A stretch of DNA of 64,000 nt from Marsupella aquatica (lineage: Eukaryota; Marchantiophyta). The notes under the pieces are model-generated. The model ran no database searches and was not told the origin of the DNA. It saw nothing but the letters and a program-made list of their open reading frames with translations. Where the stretch lies: assembly GCA_973895155.1 (NCBI GenBank), contig OZ316897.1, positions 12,276,001 to 12,340,000 on the forward strand, written 5' to 3'. A program made the position numbers and the translations under genes. Shown here piece by piece: positions 18,850 to 30,484 of this stretch; the stretch's first letter is position 1; each line of letters begins with the position of its first letter.

Positions 18850-21800
18850 GTATAACAAATGTATTATATTACATACGAGCCCTATGCCAGTGCGTTGCAT
18901 TGGGCAAGGAGGGCCGGCCCATATGGAGTCGGGTCGGGGCATGTTGGGGCAGTGGGAAGCACATATGTGCCCAGGGTATGGTGCACATTTCTTCCATCAA
19001 TGGTAAGGGAAAATAGCTAATCAATCCAACAGCCGTGAATCTTTCCCGCCCAGGATCCTTTTCTGTACTGAGATGAAGGACGAAAAAAGACGGGAACCCT
19101 TATTATAGTTGTAGATAGATAAACAACTTAGGGTTTCAAGTAAACCTTGGCATAGAACAAGAAGCCCTAAATGATGAGTAACAAGCCCATACTTTAGGAA
19201 CTCTAGCCAAAAAATCAGAAAAACAACAAAAAAGTCAAAAAAAGTGCCAAAATTAGCACCTATTTTAGAACAAAAATATGGAGCAAACAAAATAAGACAT
19301 AAACTAGCTATGTTTTGACGCCTAAAAATGACCAAATTCATTTGAAGTTACATCCCACCAATAAATGATCTCAAATACAACACTATTATCTACAATGGTC
19401 TCACAATTACACGAGCTGTCTCTTGAAACAACAAAAAATCACCTCCAAAAGCCATTGTCATTTAAAAACCAGAAAATAAATTACTACAACTTAACCTGAT
19501 ACACATTATTTTGAAAAGAAGACAAGGAGAATAGAAATGACACCATCTAATTGAATTGAAACACAACCCACTAAGAAAATATTAAACTACAAATTTCTCA
19601 AGAAACTTTAACCATGAATTCATGAATAAGTGGTAAAGGCATTTTGAAAATTTGAAAATTTTCAAGTTATCTATGTTTTTCAATGGTAATGTCATAAAAA
19701 ATAACTACTTTTCATTACTCAGATCCAGAAGTCCTCAACTCTTGAAACGAAATATCCCTAGATTTATCTCCTAGCGGGGTTCTAGCTGATCTATTCTCTT
19801 GTTCTTGCTCTTTCTCTTCTGCCAAAAAGAGGATTTGCATACCTTGGAATTTGATTACTTGTGCTAGGAGTCTACCCCTCCTTCGTATGGTAATGCATGT
19901 TGCAATTATCGTAAGAAGTAAAACCCATAAAAATACAATTTGTGGAATGTATTAGAAGATCCGTTGGTCGGTGCCTAATCCAAACTACAACATTTGTTGT
20001 CCATTTCTGTATTTACATGAAGAACTTATCTTTGGAAGATAAGTATTGCATGAAATCAAGAAATAGAAATCTATATGATTAAGAAGTAGCGACATTCTTA
20101 ATTCACGGATTTGAAGTACCATTGTGGTATACTAAATGTGCATTAGTTTTTCTTTGGAATTGCGCATCGCTGAAGAAGGAAACATGTTGCCGGCATTTTA
20201 ATGACACACTACTATACACACAATCCGAAACTTATCTTGGGTTTTGTGAGCATAGACACTTTTTAAACTTAGATTTATGATAGACACCTAGAGAGCAGTT
20301 ATAGCAAGGTTATATTTGACTTATCAACGTCTCAAATAATGCCATAGCTCTTTCTTAAGACATGGTGACGGAGTTAAATATTGCTAAACTATACCTCTAA
20401 AAGCTCTAAGATTCTGTTATCCAGCAAATGTCATTTTGTTCTTATTTTGTTAATTGCCTGTGTTTTGTTTAAGATTCTATTTTTCTTATAGATGTTGAGT
20501 ACCATCTCTAAACCACTCAAAACACTTTAAAACATCTTTTCATCCCATTCTTGTTCTTCCACGGGAACGAACACCGAGTTTTTAGAATATATTCGATGAT
20601 ATTTGCTTTTGTTAGCATACGACAATGCATATTGGTCAATTGCAAGCTTGAGGGGGGCAAAAAGGTCAATGGAAGGTGCAATCTTCTCCTCAGACACCTT
20701 CGGCAGTCCGTTTGGAAGTGTGCCATAAGGGTTGATTAGGAGTAGTGTCCATTAATGATTCAATGGTTAAGGACAAAAGTACTTTAAAGGAAGTCCAGGT
20801 GATAATGAATACCAATGAAATAGGACTTACACGTAAATTGAATTTCAAAATACTTATGCATTCATTCCGAATCTCCATTTTTTGCTGGAAAATGCCTGAG
20901 TGCGGGTGTTCCCAAATGAATTTTTGCCATAGAGCCTCGTTTAACTTCCATGGCCTCTTTAACTTAAGAAATATAAAATTGTCTCTAACTTATGAAATAT
21001 CAAATTGAACTTACGTTCAAAAGCTCATTGTGTTGTAGGGGCCGCCATCAATTTCTGCGAGATGGCAGCAGTGTGGCACAAAGATGAATCCCAAGAGAAC
21101 GACGCAATTTTTGAAGGTGAAAGTCATGGTATGACCAGCCTATCAGGCAGCAAGAGATCACTGAGCAATTGAGTAGAGGCATTCAACCGAAAGACAAAAG
21201 TGAGGGCCTGATTTGTCATGTCAAGCAACAAGCAGCAAGTTGATCAGTTGCCTCTTCATGCTCAACAGCAAAGTGAGGTGTTATTAACTGCTGCTTAGGA
21301 ATGAGGCACTTTGCTTACATGGAGAGGCAACGGCTCAAGCTGCGTTGAAGCTGCAGAACATCAAGAATCATTGTGCTGAAGGCAAAGAAAAGTTTTTACA
21401 TTTGCGCTCACTTTTGGCAAAATTAGCTGGGCTTTTGATTTTAGCCAGTTCCCACCTAGCCACAGAACCAATTACCCAAAACCTGACTTTTAGTTTTAGA
21501 TCCAAAGGTCAAGATTAGTCTAGAAAAATTAGATAAGGGATATTCCTAGCATACTCTACTTCACACAGGTGACATTTGCCACCCTTGTGAAAAATAAAAA
21601 CCTTAAAAGTACGCTGGTCTCCCTCTCTTGCACGACATGGACCCTGCTGCACCCTTGTGCAAGGACACCGACAAGAGAAATGGGGAGGAGCGGAGGGGAG
21701 GCGAGAGGAGAGGGAGTAAAAGGGGAAATAGAAAAGACCTTCTCCTTCCCCATAGCGATGCATGATCCCCACTACACCCTATGACACCATGGCTGCCATC

Positions 21801-22200
21801 AGCTGGCCTGATGCTCTCCCATGCCCTTGACCTCCCAACATTGACCAAAATGACAACATTCTCACAACAACAACAATCACCCACCCAAAATGATGACACT
21901 CCCTCAACTCTAACGTGATTGTGTGCCATGCATGGGCATTAGGCTCAGCAATGACAACATGGTCACCATAAAATCATGCAATGCAAGGCGTTGGGCTAGT
22001 TGACTAGACTATTGGAAATATCTTTTCCAACAAATGCAACAAAAAAAACATATCATGACTGTCAAAGTTAGCTGCTCCAAAAAAATTTGAAGGACAAAGT
22101 GTGAAGCGTGAGTGATGGAATAATCTTCAAAAATCCAGAAGTCTCTCAAGTCTTGTGAAAACTAAAGGTAGTAGACCAGTTGGAAACATATATCTTTCCA
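18850..22200. other. AT-rich intergenic region, no gene seen
   Basis: Only short, low-complexity open frames occur on either strand. A G/A-rich patch at 21660-21740 gives opposing artificial frames. No transposon ends or RNA genes were recognised. Confidence 0.5.
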
Positions 22201-22210
22201 AGCAACTTCT

Positions 22211-22715
22211 AAGGAGCCCAAGAAGAGCCAATGGAGTTGGGTATCAAAGGACATATTGAATGTCAATCTTTACTGAAAACATTTTGGAAACAATAAGGGT
22301 GTTCCAAGGAGCCCAATCGAGCAGCATAGCAAGGGAGCTATTTAATGCCAAACTTTGCTAAAACCTTTATGCAAACAAGAAGGGTGTTCTAAGGAGCCCA
22401 AGAAGAGCCAACTGAACTGTATAGCAAGGGAGATATTGAATCTCAATTTTTGTTCAAACCCTTTTGGAAACTAGAAGGGTGTTGGTTGGAGCCTAAGAAG
22501 AGCCAATTGAGTTGGATATCAAGGGAGATATTGAATGTCAAATTTTGCTAAAGACATTCTAGAAACGAGAAAGGTGTTCTTTGGAGCTCAAGAAGAGCCA
22601 ATTGAGTTGGATGTCAAGGGAGGAGTTGAATGTCTAACTTTGCCGAAAACATTTTCAAAACAAGAAAGGTGTCAAGCAGTGAAAACTTAAATTTTGGAAA
22701 CGAGAAAGGTATCAA
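22211..22715. repeat. Five-copy tandem repeat, unit about 95 bp
   Basis: Units begin near 22211, 22306, 22391, 22486 and 22581 with an (A/T)(A/T)GGAGCCCAAGAAGAGCC-type start, run through a CAAGGGAGATATTGAATG block, and end GGAAACAAGAAGGGTGTTC. Spacings are 95, 85, 95 and 95 bp. A decayed partial unit follows to about 22715. All frames contain stops, so it is not coding. It ends about 300 bp upstream of the ankyrin gene start. Confidence 0.85.
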
Positions 22716-23019
22716 GGAGTGACGATGTAAAAAGTGTTACATTCTGCTGTGTGGTAGTTCACTTGAGTTGAGACTCATAGGTCTAGACTTCAAATATTGT
22801 GGCTGACTATTCACATTCTGTGCTGTTTCACAAATTTCCCCTAAAATGGAAAATAAATAAATAGGAAGTGCTACATTCCATGTGGGCGGCAGAAGTGTTC
22901 ATGGCTCGGTTCCGAAAAGAGGTTTGCTACGGCATATAGCTATGGCGTATAGCCTTCATCTTTTACTACTGGGATCTTCGGAGTACGCTGGTAGAGAGTC
23001 CCCATTTCGTCGAGGAAGA

Positions 23020-25827
23020 ATGGCAGTTCGTACAGAGCAAGACGAATGGTACGAGGCACTCTTTGATGGAGATTGCAAACGGGTAATGGACTGTTTGAAA
23101 CGCGATAGGAGTCTGCTGGAGGTAGGATGGAGAAGGGAACCTTCAAGGGCGATTCGAAGACACGATGCATCTGGATGGCGGACACTGAGCTCATGGAAGG
23201 GACGCAACGCACTTCACGTTGCTGCATGGAGGGGATGCGTTGAGCTGGTCGAGCTGGTGCTTGAAAGAAGCAATTTAACAGCGATCAAGAGTTTTTCAAG
23301 AGTAGATAAACAAGGCACAGTTGCAGAAAGCGAAAGTATTGCAGCAAGAACTCTGGGTCATTCGGATCTAGGGGAGAACAAGGGAGGAGAGAGGAATGAC
23401 CGGATCGTTGGTGGTGGTGACAATCTTTATCACTCTCTTCAGAATTTTCGTGAGCTTCTGCTTGCCAAGGATGGATATTTCGGACTCGAACCTCTTCCCA
23501 TGGCAGCCCTTCATTTCAATGTCGATGTCATGGTTCTCCTCGCTTATGCATATGGAGAATGTGGAATCTATCCTCGACCGATTGAAACTGCCCCCCCACC
23601 TAGACGTTTGGTGGACGTGGAGGAGTCTGTACACAGGGACAACAGGGTCCTACTAAGACAGGCGACGGAGAAAGTCATTGCGAGCTTTGATGATCGTCTC
23701 GCTTGGTGCTTGGATCCATACCACAAGCACCCGGATTTCAATTTTCTCCGCCCAGACGAATACCTTTTCCATTTCTTGTGCTCTTGCGGTAGGACAGAGC
23801 CCAACGTTTTAGATGCGTTGTGGAAGGAGGTCAGGTCGTGTCCTGGCGAACTTTGGCGTTTTCTTTTGGAGCTCCATGATGGCCAAGGAAGAACTCCGGC
23901 TCATGTTGCGCTCGACTCTGGGAGCTTGGAGAGGTTTCTGTTAACACTTTCTGATGGTGATGATCCGAGGAACGTACTACATTGTGCAACTACGGCACTT
24001 GACGGAGCTTCGAGGACGCTTGCACACAGGGCAGCTGCAATCGGTGCACTCGCCAATGGACTTGCCCTTCTTGTAAAATTCTCCCGTGGATTTCGTGAAG
24101 TCTCCACCACCTGCTATGCTACATCGAAGTTTTCTGTGGCAGCAGCGGCGTTCCGCTCGAGGAAACCGTCAAAAGAGTTCAACGCTTATCTCACACTTGC
24201 CACTTCTATCATGGAGCTCTACACCCGTGACAATGGCTTCCGATTGCAACGAAGTCCCAAGCCCCTTCACGCAGCAATTCTTACTAAGAACTATGACTGT
24301 GCAAAGGTTCTGATGGAGTCGCTTGCATTTCCCTGGAGCGATGTTCCCTATTATGAGGCTGTGTTTGAGGATGGGACTATGATCGAGCTGGACACAAAAA
24401 AATTTGCGTGTCTTGCAGGGGCTGATGTTGAGCTCATCAACTCTATCAAGGTATGTCCAGACACCCTGAACACGAGGCCTTCATTTCAAAAGGCCTTCAA
24501 GATATGCAACTTGATATGTAAAAGAAGATATCTCAAATATTGGTTTGATCTGTTATTTCAGATAATTGATGATGAATTGATGGAAATTTTGAAATCCGAT
24601 TTTCACAAATAGACAAGCTCATTGTATGAAACACAGAGTACTGTTCTACATAAGAAATTATGTGAGTTTTTTTGTTTCCTGCTAGGTGATGAACTATCGG
24701 ATGTAGATTTGGATGACACAAATTTTCATGCATTTTGAAGCTGGGTTTTTGATTTGAGATGTGTGTATAAATCTTGACAGGCGCAGAATGTAGCAACATT
24801 GAAAGGGAGTCTGAAGCGGGTAATAGGGAAGGAATTTCCTACCCTTCATATTGTTGCATCTTCAGGGAATTATGAACTATTAGCATTTCTCATAGATGAT
24901 CCTCAATGCAATCCCTTTGTTGAAGATGTTGAAGGTAACACGGCACTTCACCACGCTTTGGGGGCTAGAGAGTTCAAGTTTAGGCCATACTTCCTAGATT
25001 ATGTAAGTTGTCAACATTTTCAAGAATGTCCACTAAGGGCAGAAATGAAACGTCGGGAAAACTTACCATTGGATGATCAGAAGACTTGGGAGTTGCCATT
25101 GGAAGACAAGAAGACATGGGATGAAAACCGAATTGTGGAGAGGCAGGGATGCATCAATCTATTGCTACAAGCAGGATGTGATGTTTTTAAAGTTAACAAA
25201 AAAAAACAAGTTCCATATCCCAAAGGAAGTTTGAGTCGCAATGCTAAATTCCGTTCTTGGTGGTATGAAAAACAAGAGAAAGAGTTTGCATCAATCCAGA
25301 ACAATCTCAATTTTGCAGCGAATGCAATTTCTGTCACTGCAGCATTGGTTGCAACAACTTCTTACATTGGGCCATTGCAACCTCCTATGGGCTACATTGT
25401 GGATCCAACATCAACTTCAAATCAGATCCAAGATCAAAATTCTTGGGTTCTAAGCTTCATTGTTTGTGACACATTCTCATTTTACTTGGCAATTGCTGCC
25501 ATCACGTTTTCCTTGATCCCCTCTCTTCCAATGCCTCAACAATCCATGGCGGGTGAGCTACTCCGGACCCGGAGAATGGTGACACTGGCAGTTGCCATTC
25601 TATTCCCAGCAATCATTTTTGTATTTTTAGCATTTGCTTCTAGTGCTTTTGCAGTAAAAAGTGCTAGTATCACTTCATCAACTGGTGGAAGTCTTATGAT
25701 AGCTACTGCCACTGTTGGAGGCCTTATTTGCCTAGGAGGATTCTCTATGTTCTTCATGAGACTCCTAGCATTTTGTTTCCCAAGAAACACTTGGGTCAGA
25801 TACTTCTATGATCATTCACCCATTTAG
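23020..25827 (+). CDS. Ankyrin-repeat PGG-domain membrane protein
   Basis: Two exons, 23020-24450 and 24781-25827, give 825 residues. The intron is phase 0, with AAG|GTATGT and TTGACAG|GC borders. The cytosolic part has degenerate ankyrin repeats (NALHVAAWRGCVELVELVL early; RTPAHVALDSG and PLHAAILTKN later; then PTLHIVASSGNYELL and GNTALHHALG in exon 2). The C-terminus is a PGG domain with about four membrane helices, starting NNLNFAANAISVTAALVATT and ending near FMRLLAFCF. Plant ANK-PGG proteins (ACD6-like families) sit in the plasma or ER membrane and act in defence, salt or developmental signalling; the role here is inferred only from family. The motif that names the domain reads PLQPPMGY here, a divergent form. 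An ATG at 22942 in the same frame is an alternative start; 23020 has the better context. Confidence 0.88.
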
Positions 25828-27449
25828 CTCTGCCTGGGTGCAAGAAGGCAAATAATTTACTGCAACTGCCTCTTTACTGGAGTTTCTCCTAAGTAAGTCA
25901 ATCTGCCCATATGCGGTTTTGAGTATTGTTGTCATGGTCCAGGTACCTATAGGGCATCAATGAAGTTTTTCTATTGTGCAACACCTAAATCAGTGGAAGC
26001 ATAATTGTTTGTTTGTTGTCTTTTATCAGTGACAGCTAATTCAGTCCATTGTTTTGTACTCGTTCTCAAATCAGGTGATCCAAGTTGACTCACATCAAGC
26101 AAATTGCAAGTTCTGTGCCACCTTTGGAGACTGCTTGACAAGTTTCTGCTAATCTATACATGCGGCTTCATTTCAGGAGTGAGGTACTTACTTGCCCTCT
26201 TTGTGTGTAAAAGTGCTCGAAACAGTCTATCATTTCATTCCAAGCACTATGGGTTCTGTGATTGGATTTCACTTAAAATCATGGTTTGTCTTGTGTGGTT
26301 CTGTTCGCTTGCGCAGCTCTCTGGAGGTGTTGAGAATGCTAAGGTTTCTACTTATACAGGGGCTCTTGGCCTGGGAAGAGATGAAGAGCCTTCTTGAGGG
26401 TGGGAGACAGGGGAACTACGAATTTCCCCCAGTTGCGGCCAGTCTGTCGTTTATAATTAATCAGTGCTAGATAGACGATCTGTTTCCATGTTAACTATTT
26501 TGGAGATCGTCTATATGAATAGTTACCTTATTTGATGCTCCACCTAGAAACTAGAACTAGAAATTGTCTCTCGCTGCAACTTGCTTTGTGTAGAACCGTA
26601 AAGTGGGCCTCTCGTACGCCTCTAATGGCGCCAAAGCTTTCACGGCCGGGACCGGTATTTAATTGCTTAGAAAGACCAATGTTTGGGAAGGTCACTAGGT
26701 CTTCAAATTGTCAAATCTTTGGGCATGATTATGCATTGCCTGGCTCTAGCAGAAGTGAGGTTTTTCTTAATGCTATTGATCCCAAAATGATTCTATGTGA
26801 CTTGCCCTTTTGATGCATTTTACATAGGAAATTGTATGTTCAGTTCACGTATCTCGATTACTTATCTTCAGATGAAGCTGCAAGAAAACAACTCTATTTG
26901 TGTGTTCTGAGGACTGATTTAGGTTACTTCATTACTGTGCCCACCAGGAAACAACAACACTACCGGGCTTAGAACGTCCACACTATCCACTTACATTGAA
27001 AATTGGAGTTGCAGCAGGAATCTCCTACGAGAGCATCACTAGGAGAAGACGATCAGACCCGAACTTTCAAGCATAGTTGATACCATTTGTGTACGGAGTC
27101 AGAGATGGCCTATTTAGAAACCAGGTCTGTTTTTTGTAAAATTTTGCTCTGGTGCGCGACTGTCACGAACGCCACCCTGGTGTCTTTAATTGCCGTAAAG
27201 CAATGTGGCGAAATCTATGACACAGGTAGAAGGCGAGACAATATAGTTGAAGGGAAGCCAATGTTTAGTTTCATTAGAAGGAGTTTGGATTTAATGGAAG
27301 CGCAGGAAACGAAGAGTTCTCCAATCGGTGTATTGTTCCTATTTTTGTGAAATAAAGACAGATTTTTCCTTGTTAAGCACGTCCAAAAAATTTCAAATTA
27401 TTGTCCTCCCAGTTCTTTCCTTGCTCACCTGCATGGAGAAGGCGATCAT
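25828..27449. other. 3' flank of the ankyrin gene and intergenic DNA
   Basis: No further exon joins the ankyrin gene, whose stop is TAG at 25825-25827. Short open frames at 26104-26397, 26532-26813 and 27087-27350 show no domain and no supporting splice signals. Confidence 0.5.
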
Positions 27450-28070
27450 AAATTATGTTCTGCAAGTGCCGTAACCTGTTGGGCTTTCGAATAACATTGG
27501 CAGATACTGTACTGAAAAACATTTTTTTGATTCCGATACTGTACTGATATTTTGACCCACGGGCGCGAGTTTTTGGTCGCTGGTATGAGAAATAAAGAAC
27601 AACGTATCATCAATTGAATCCAATGCTTGCACATTCTTCACAATCCGTTGGCCAAGATGAATCTTCGCGAAGCCAATAATTACTTGGAAACTTCCAATTC
27701 AGTGTCAAGTTTGTCAAACGCAACTGAAAGAGAGAATCTATTTAATAACGATTGTTAGTACTTTGCCGCCCTGAAGACTAGGTAGAATGATGCTGCTACC
27801 TTACCGTAGGGCACTTCGTCACCCATCTCCTTTTAGATTCCACCGGGCCCAATCATCCTAAGAACCCGTGACCTTTTCGGTCATCAGTCGTGACTTGCGA
27901 GGCCCTACAGTAACTTGGCAAGTTGTCTCAGGAGCCCACCATTCTAGCGTTTTTAATTGTGGGGTGCCGCGCTTCTTATTAACGTGTTGACAGAGGTACA
28001 TGCAAGACGATAGGATAATTCCAGTTGTAATTACCGGGCCCAACTGGAATTATGGCAAGTTGTGACGAAA
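27450..28070 (-). repeat. Dispersed repeat R1, copy D (inverted)
   Basis: It is close to copy C over more than 400 bp and in the opposite orientation to copy A. It lies just outside the right arm of the inverted duplication, as copy A lies just outside the left arm, so it may be part of the same duplicated segment. Confidence 0.7.
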
Positions 28071-28435
28071 CCCCACCACTCTTCTAACTTGCATGGAAGT
28101 CAGGTGTGCATCTATGTGCCACGTTTAGCAGCTCCTGCAATTCGGCCAAATTAGCTTGGAAAGTGGTTTCTTGTACTTGTCAGAAGGTTTCCGTTCAAGA
28201 AAAAACAAATTAAAATCGGGCTGGACAGGTACACCTTACTACTGGATTATTAATGACATCGGTAGAGATGTACTCTCTGCACTTCTGCCGTTTCCCAAGC
28301 TGGCCGGAACCTCTATGCGATGTACAGTTTTGTAGGGCGCCTGCAAGTCTGGAACTACTGTTCGGGAGCACAATCAGGAAGGACAGGTCCTTCGTGAGCT
28401 CGTGAATAGCTCGGTCAACAACATCGGTTCGAATA

Positions 28436-30484
28436 TTATTTTGTCGTTCACATCGAATCTACTACTAGAAGTGTACTTCTACACCATCCAGACATACCCT
28501 CCTCTATCACTGTTGTGACCAGCTATTCTCATCAGAAATAGAGAAGTCTCTTATTATGATCACAAAATGGAAAGAGTCCCTGAAGTTCTGAAGTTTTGAA
28601 GTTGAGGAATAGTTATTTCTGTTGGTTGCAAATCGGGCAACTTACTGCCGCTTTACTCTTTTGATCGCCTTTGTCACTGAACCCCAAATCGGGTATTGTT
28701 CTGCAACAAAGGCATCACGGGCTTCGAGAGACGGGACTGTGGCTTCGCTAGTCCAATGAGTGTAAAGTGAGTCTATCTAAAAGGCAGCCTGAGAAGTTAT
28801 CTGAATCAAGCAACGGGTATTTCACATTGATCTCTTCAATAAACAGAAGCAAAGTCTCTAAAGCTTGCGCGTCAGTTGTGCCTTAGGTTGTATATACAGG
28901 CATATCAGCAAGGAAATGTGCTTAGTACAACATCCATGGCTCATCCATGGCCAAAATCAATTCGCAAAGACTACGAAAGGTTCCATGACACATCCACTCC
29001 TTGTGCAGTGACTTCCTATACGGCCACCATGTGCTTGGTTGTAGGCGTGAACTCATTCCCAGTTGAATGCTGCTGCCAGTGTTCAGGCAAGCTTTGGTTT
29101 TTCAACGTGACTGGATGAAAACCCGGATGAAATTTCCTCGAGTATCTTGCTCGTTCAGGTAAGTCATCTTGTCTATGCTGAATGTTTAATCTGTCTTGCG
29201 AATCTGAATTCTTAAGGAGGACGCGGCCTGTGGATTGGGTCGTCATCCTCTCGATCTATAGATTCTATTTACATCCTGTGTCCTAGGTAGAACCGTCATG
29301 AGTAAACTTTGATAGTTCGGTTTGATTAATGTTTCCCCCATCACCAACTGCACCTCCACTAAGCTCTCAGCATTCCCCTGAAGAATTTTAGCTTTCAATT
29401 TCCCATTTTCACCGCTGATTTGGTTGATCATCCTGTGCGGCAGAAACTATGCTGGGATCAGGATTCTTCCATTTCAGCTTACTCAAAACGGCAAAGACAT
29501 GCGATTGGCTACTTTCTCTGTAATCAGACAAGTCTCCCTCTGTCGTAGGATTGAATATATTAATAACTGCTGCGTAGTAGGTCAATTTTCAATCGATCAT
29601 TCACACTATCCGCGGTTGAAACAATTCCTTGTCTACACTATCAATGCTGCTAGCCCGAACTTTTGTCGTCTTTTTCAGTCAGATCCAAACGTCTTCACGA
29701 ATGCAGTGTCGAAGGTCTGTCTCACGCAAACGAAGAGTCCAGCGTTTGCCGGAAGTCAAAAGCGTTGGAAACACGACATCAATGACGATTACACTGACTT
29801 GCATTATCCAATCGAGCTGGCTTCAGGCGCTACTGGTGGTTCTGTACTCTCCTCAACAGTTTGGGGAGAAAAGGCCTGCTCAGGTCCAATCATCATTGGC
29901 AACAGTCGGGGATTCGAGAGGCATCGAGCTGAATCAATTTGCTCTAGCTGTTTCACCATTCTGCAGGATAAAAAAAGCCTGGTGGGAGGTTCTATCACCA
30001 AGTACCCAGGACCATCGGTGATTTGAGTGCGGCAATTGACTGGCTGGATCAAACTGATCCGCTTGAATTTCCTGGGACCAATTGACGACAGAGCTGCTTG
30101 TGCGATTTAGAGGAAGGAACCTGTCGGAGGGTACGATATCGGGTTAATCCAATGGATCGAAGAGAGGGCGCGAATGGAGTGACGGGTGGAGAGTCTTCGC
30201 AAGAAGACTCGCAGGGAACAGGAGGGGAACACTTTCGTGACTCCGATGATAAAACTGGATCGGGGCAGCAGGCTGGGCGTCAAGACGTCGCGCCTGAGGC
30301 GGCTAGCACTGGCAGCAGCAGTCGGATCTACATTATAAGTATGGAGGAACTACGCGACGCCATCAAGGGCGGCAATCTGTCGCAAGTGGCAGTCATCGAC
30401 CTAGACCTCCAGGATATTGGGAGTGGACACTTCACCCTTGCCGAGGCTCTGGCATCTGGTCAAATGTCTGCATTGGAGGTTTTG
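28436..30484 (+). repeat. Right arm of the inverted duplication (Roco 5' region)
   Basis: The reverse-complement partner of 5900-7967. It holds about 1.7 kb of upstream DNA and the first 330 or so bases of the Roco coding region. A splice-donor-like TTCAG|GTAAGT at 29157 in the Roco direction is kept in both arms. Small indels break candidate frames in one arm or the other. Confidence 0.85.
29424..30026 (+). other. Conserved open frame upstream of the Roco gene
   Basis: A 200-codon frame whose central part (INAASPNF...ELASGATGGSV) is also open in the left arm. It lies on the same strand as the Roco gene and ends 126 bases before its ATG. It might be a 5' exon of the Roco transcript, a separate small gene, or a relic. 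No known domain was recognised. The minus strand is also partly open (complement of 29804-30052). Confidence 0.3.

Noticed and set aside
22211-22715. CRISPR-like array
   Set aside because: The units are contiguous tandem repeats without unique spacers, and the context is a plant nuclear genome.
30098-30151. Eighteen extra codons before the Roco ATG
   Set aside because: The frame is open but starts from TTG; the ATG at 30152 is the first proper start.
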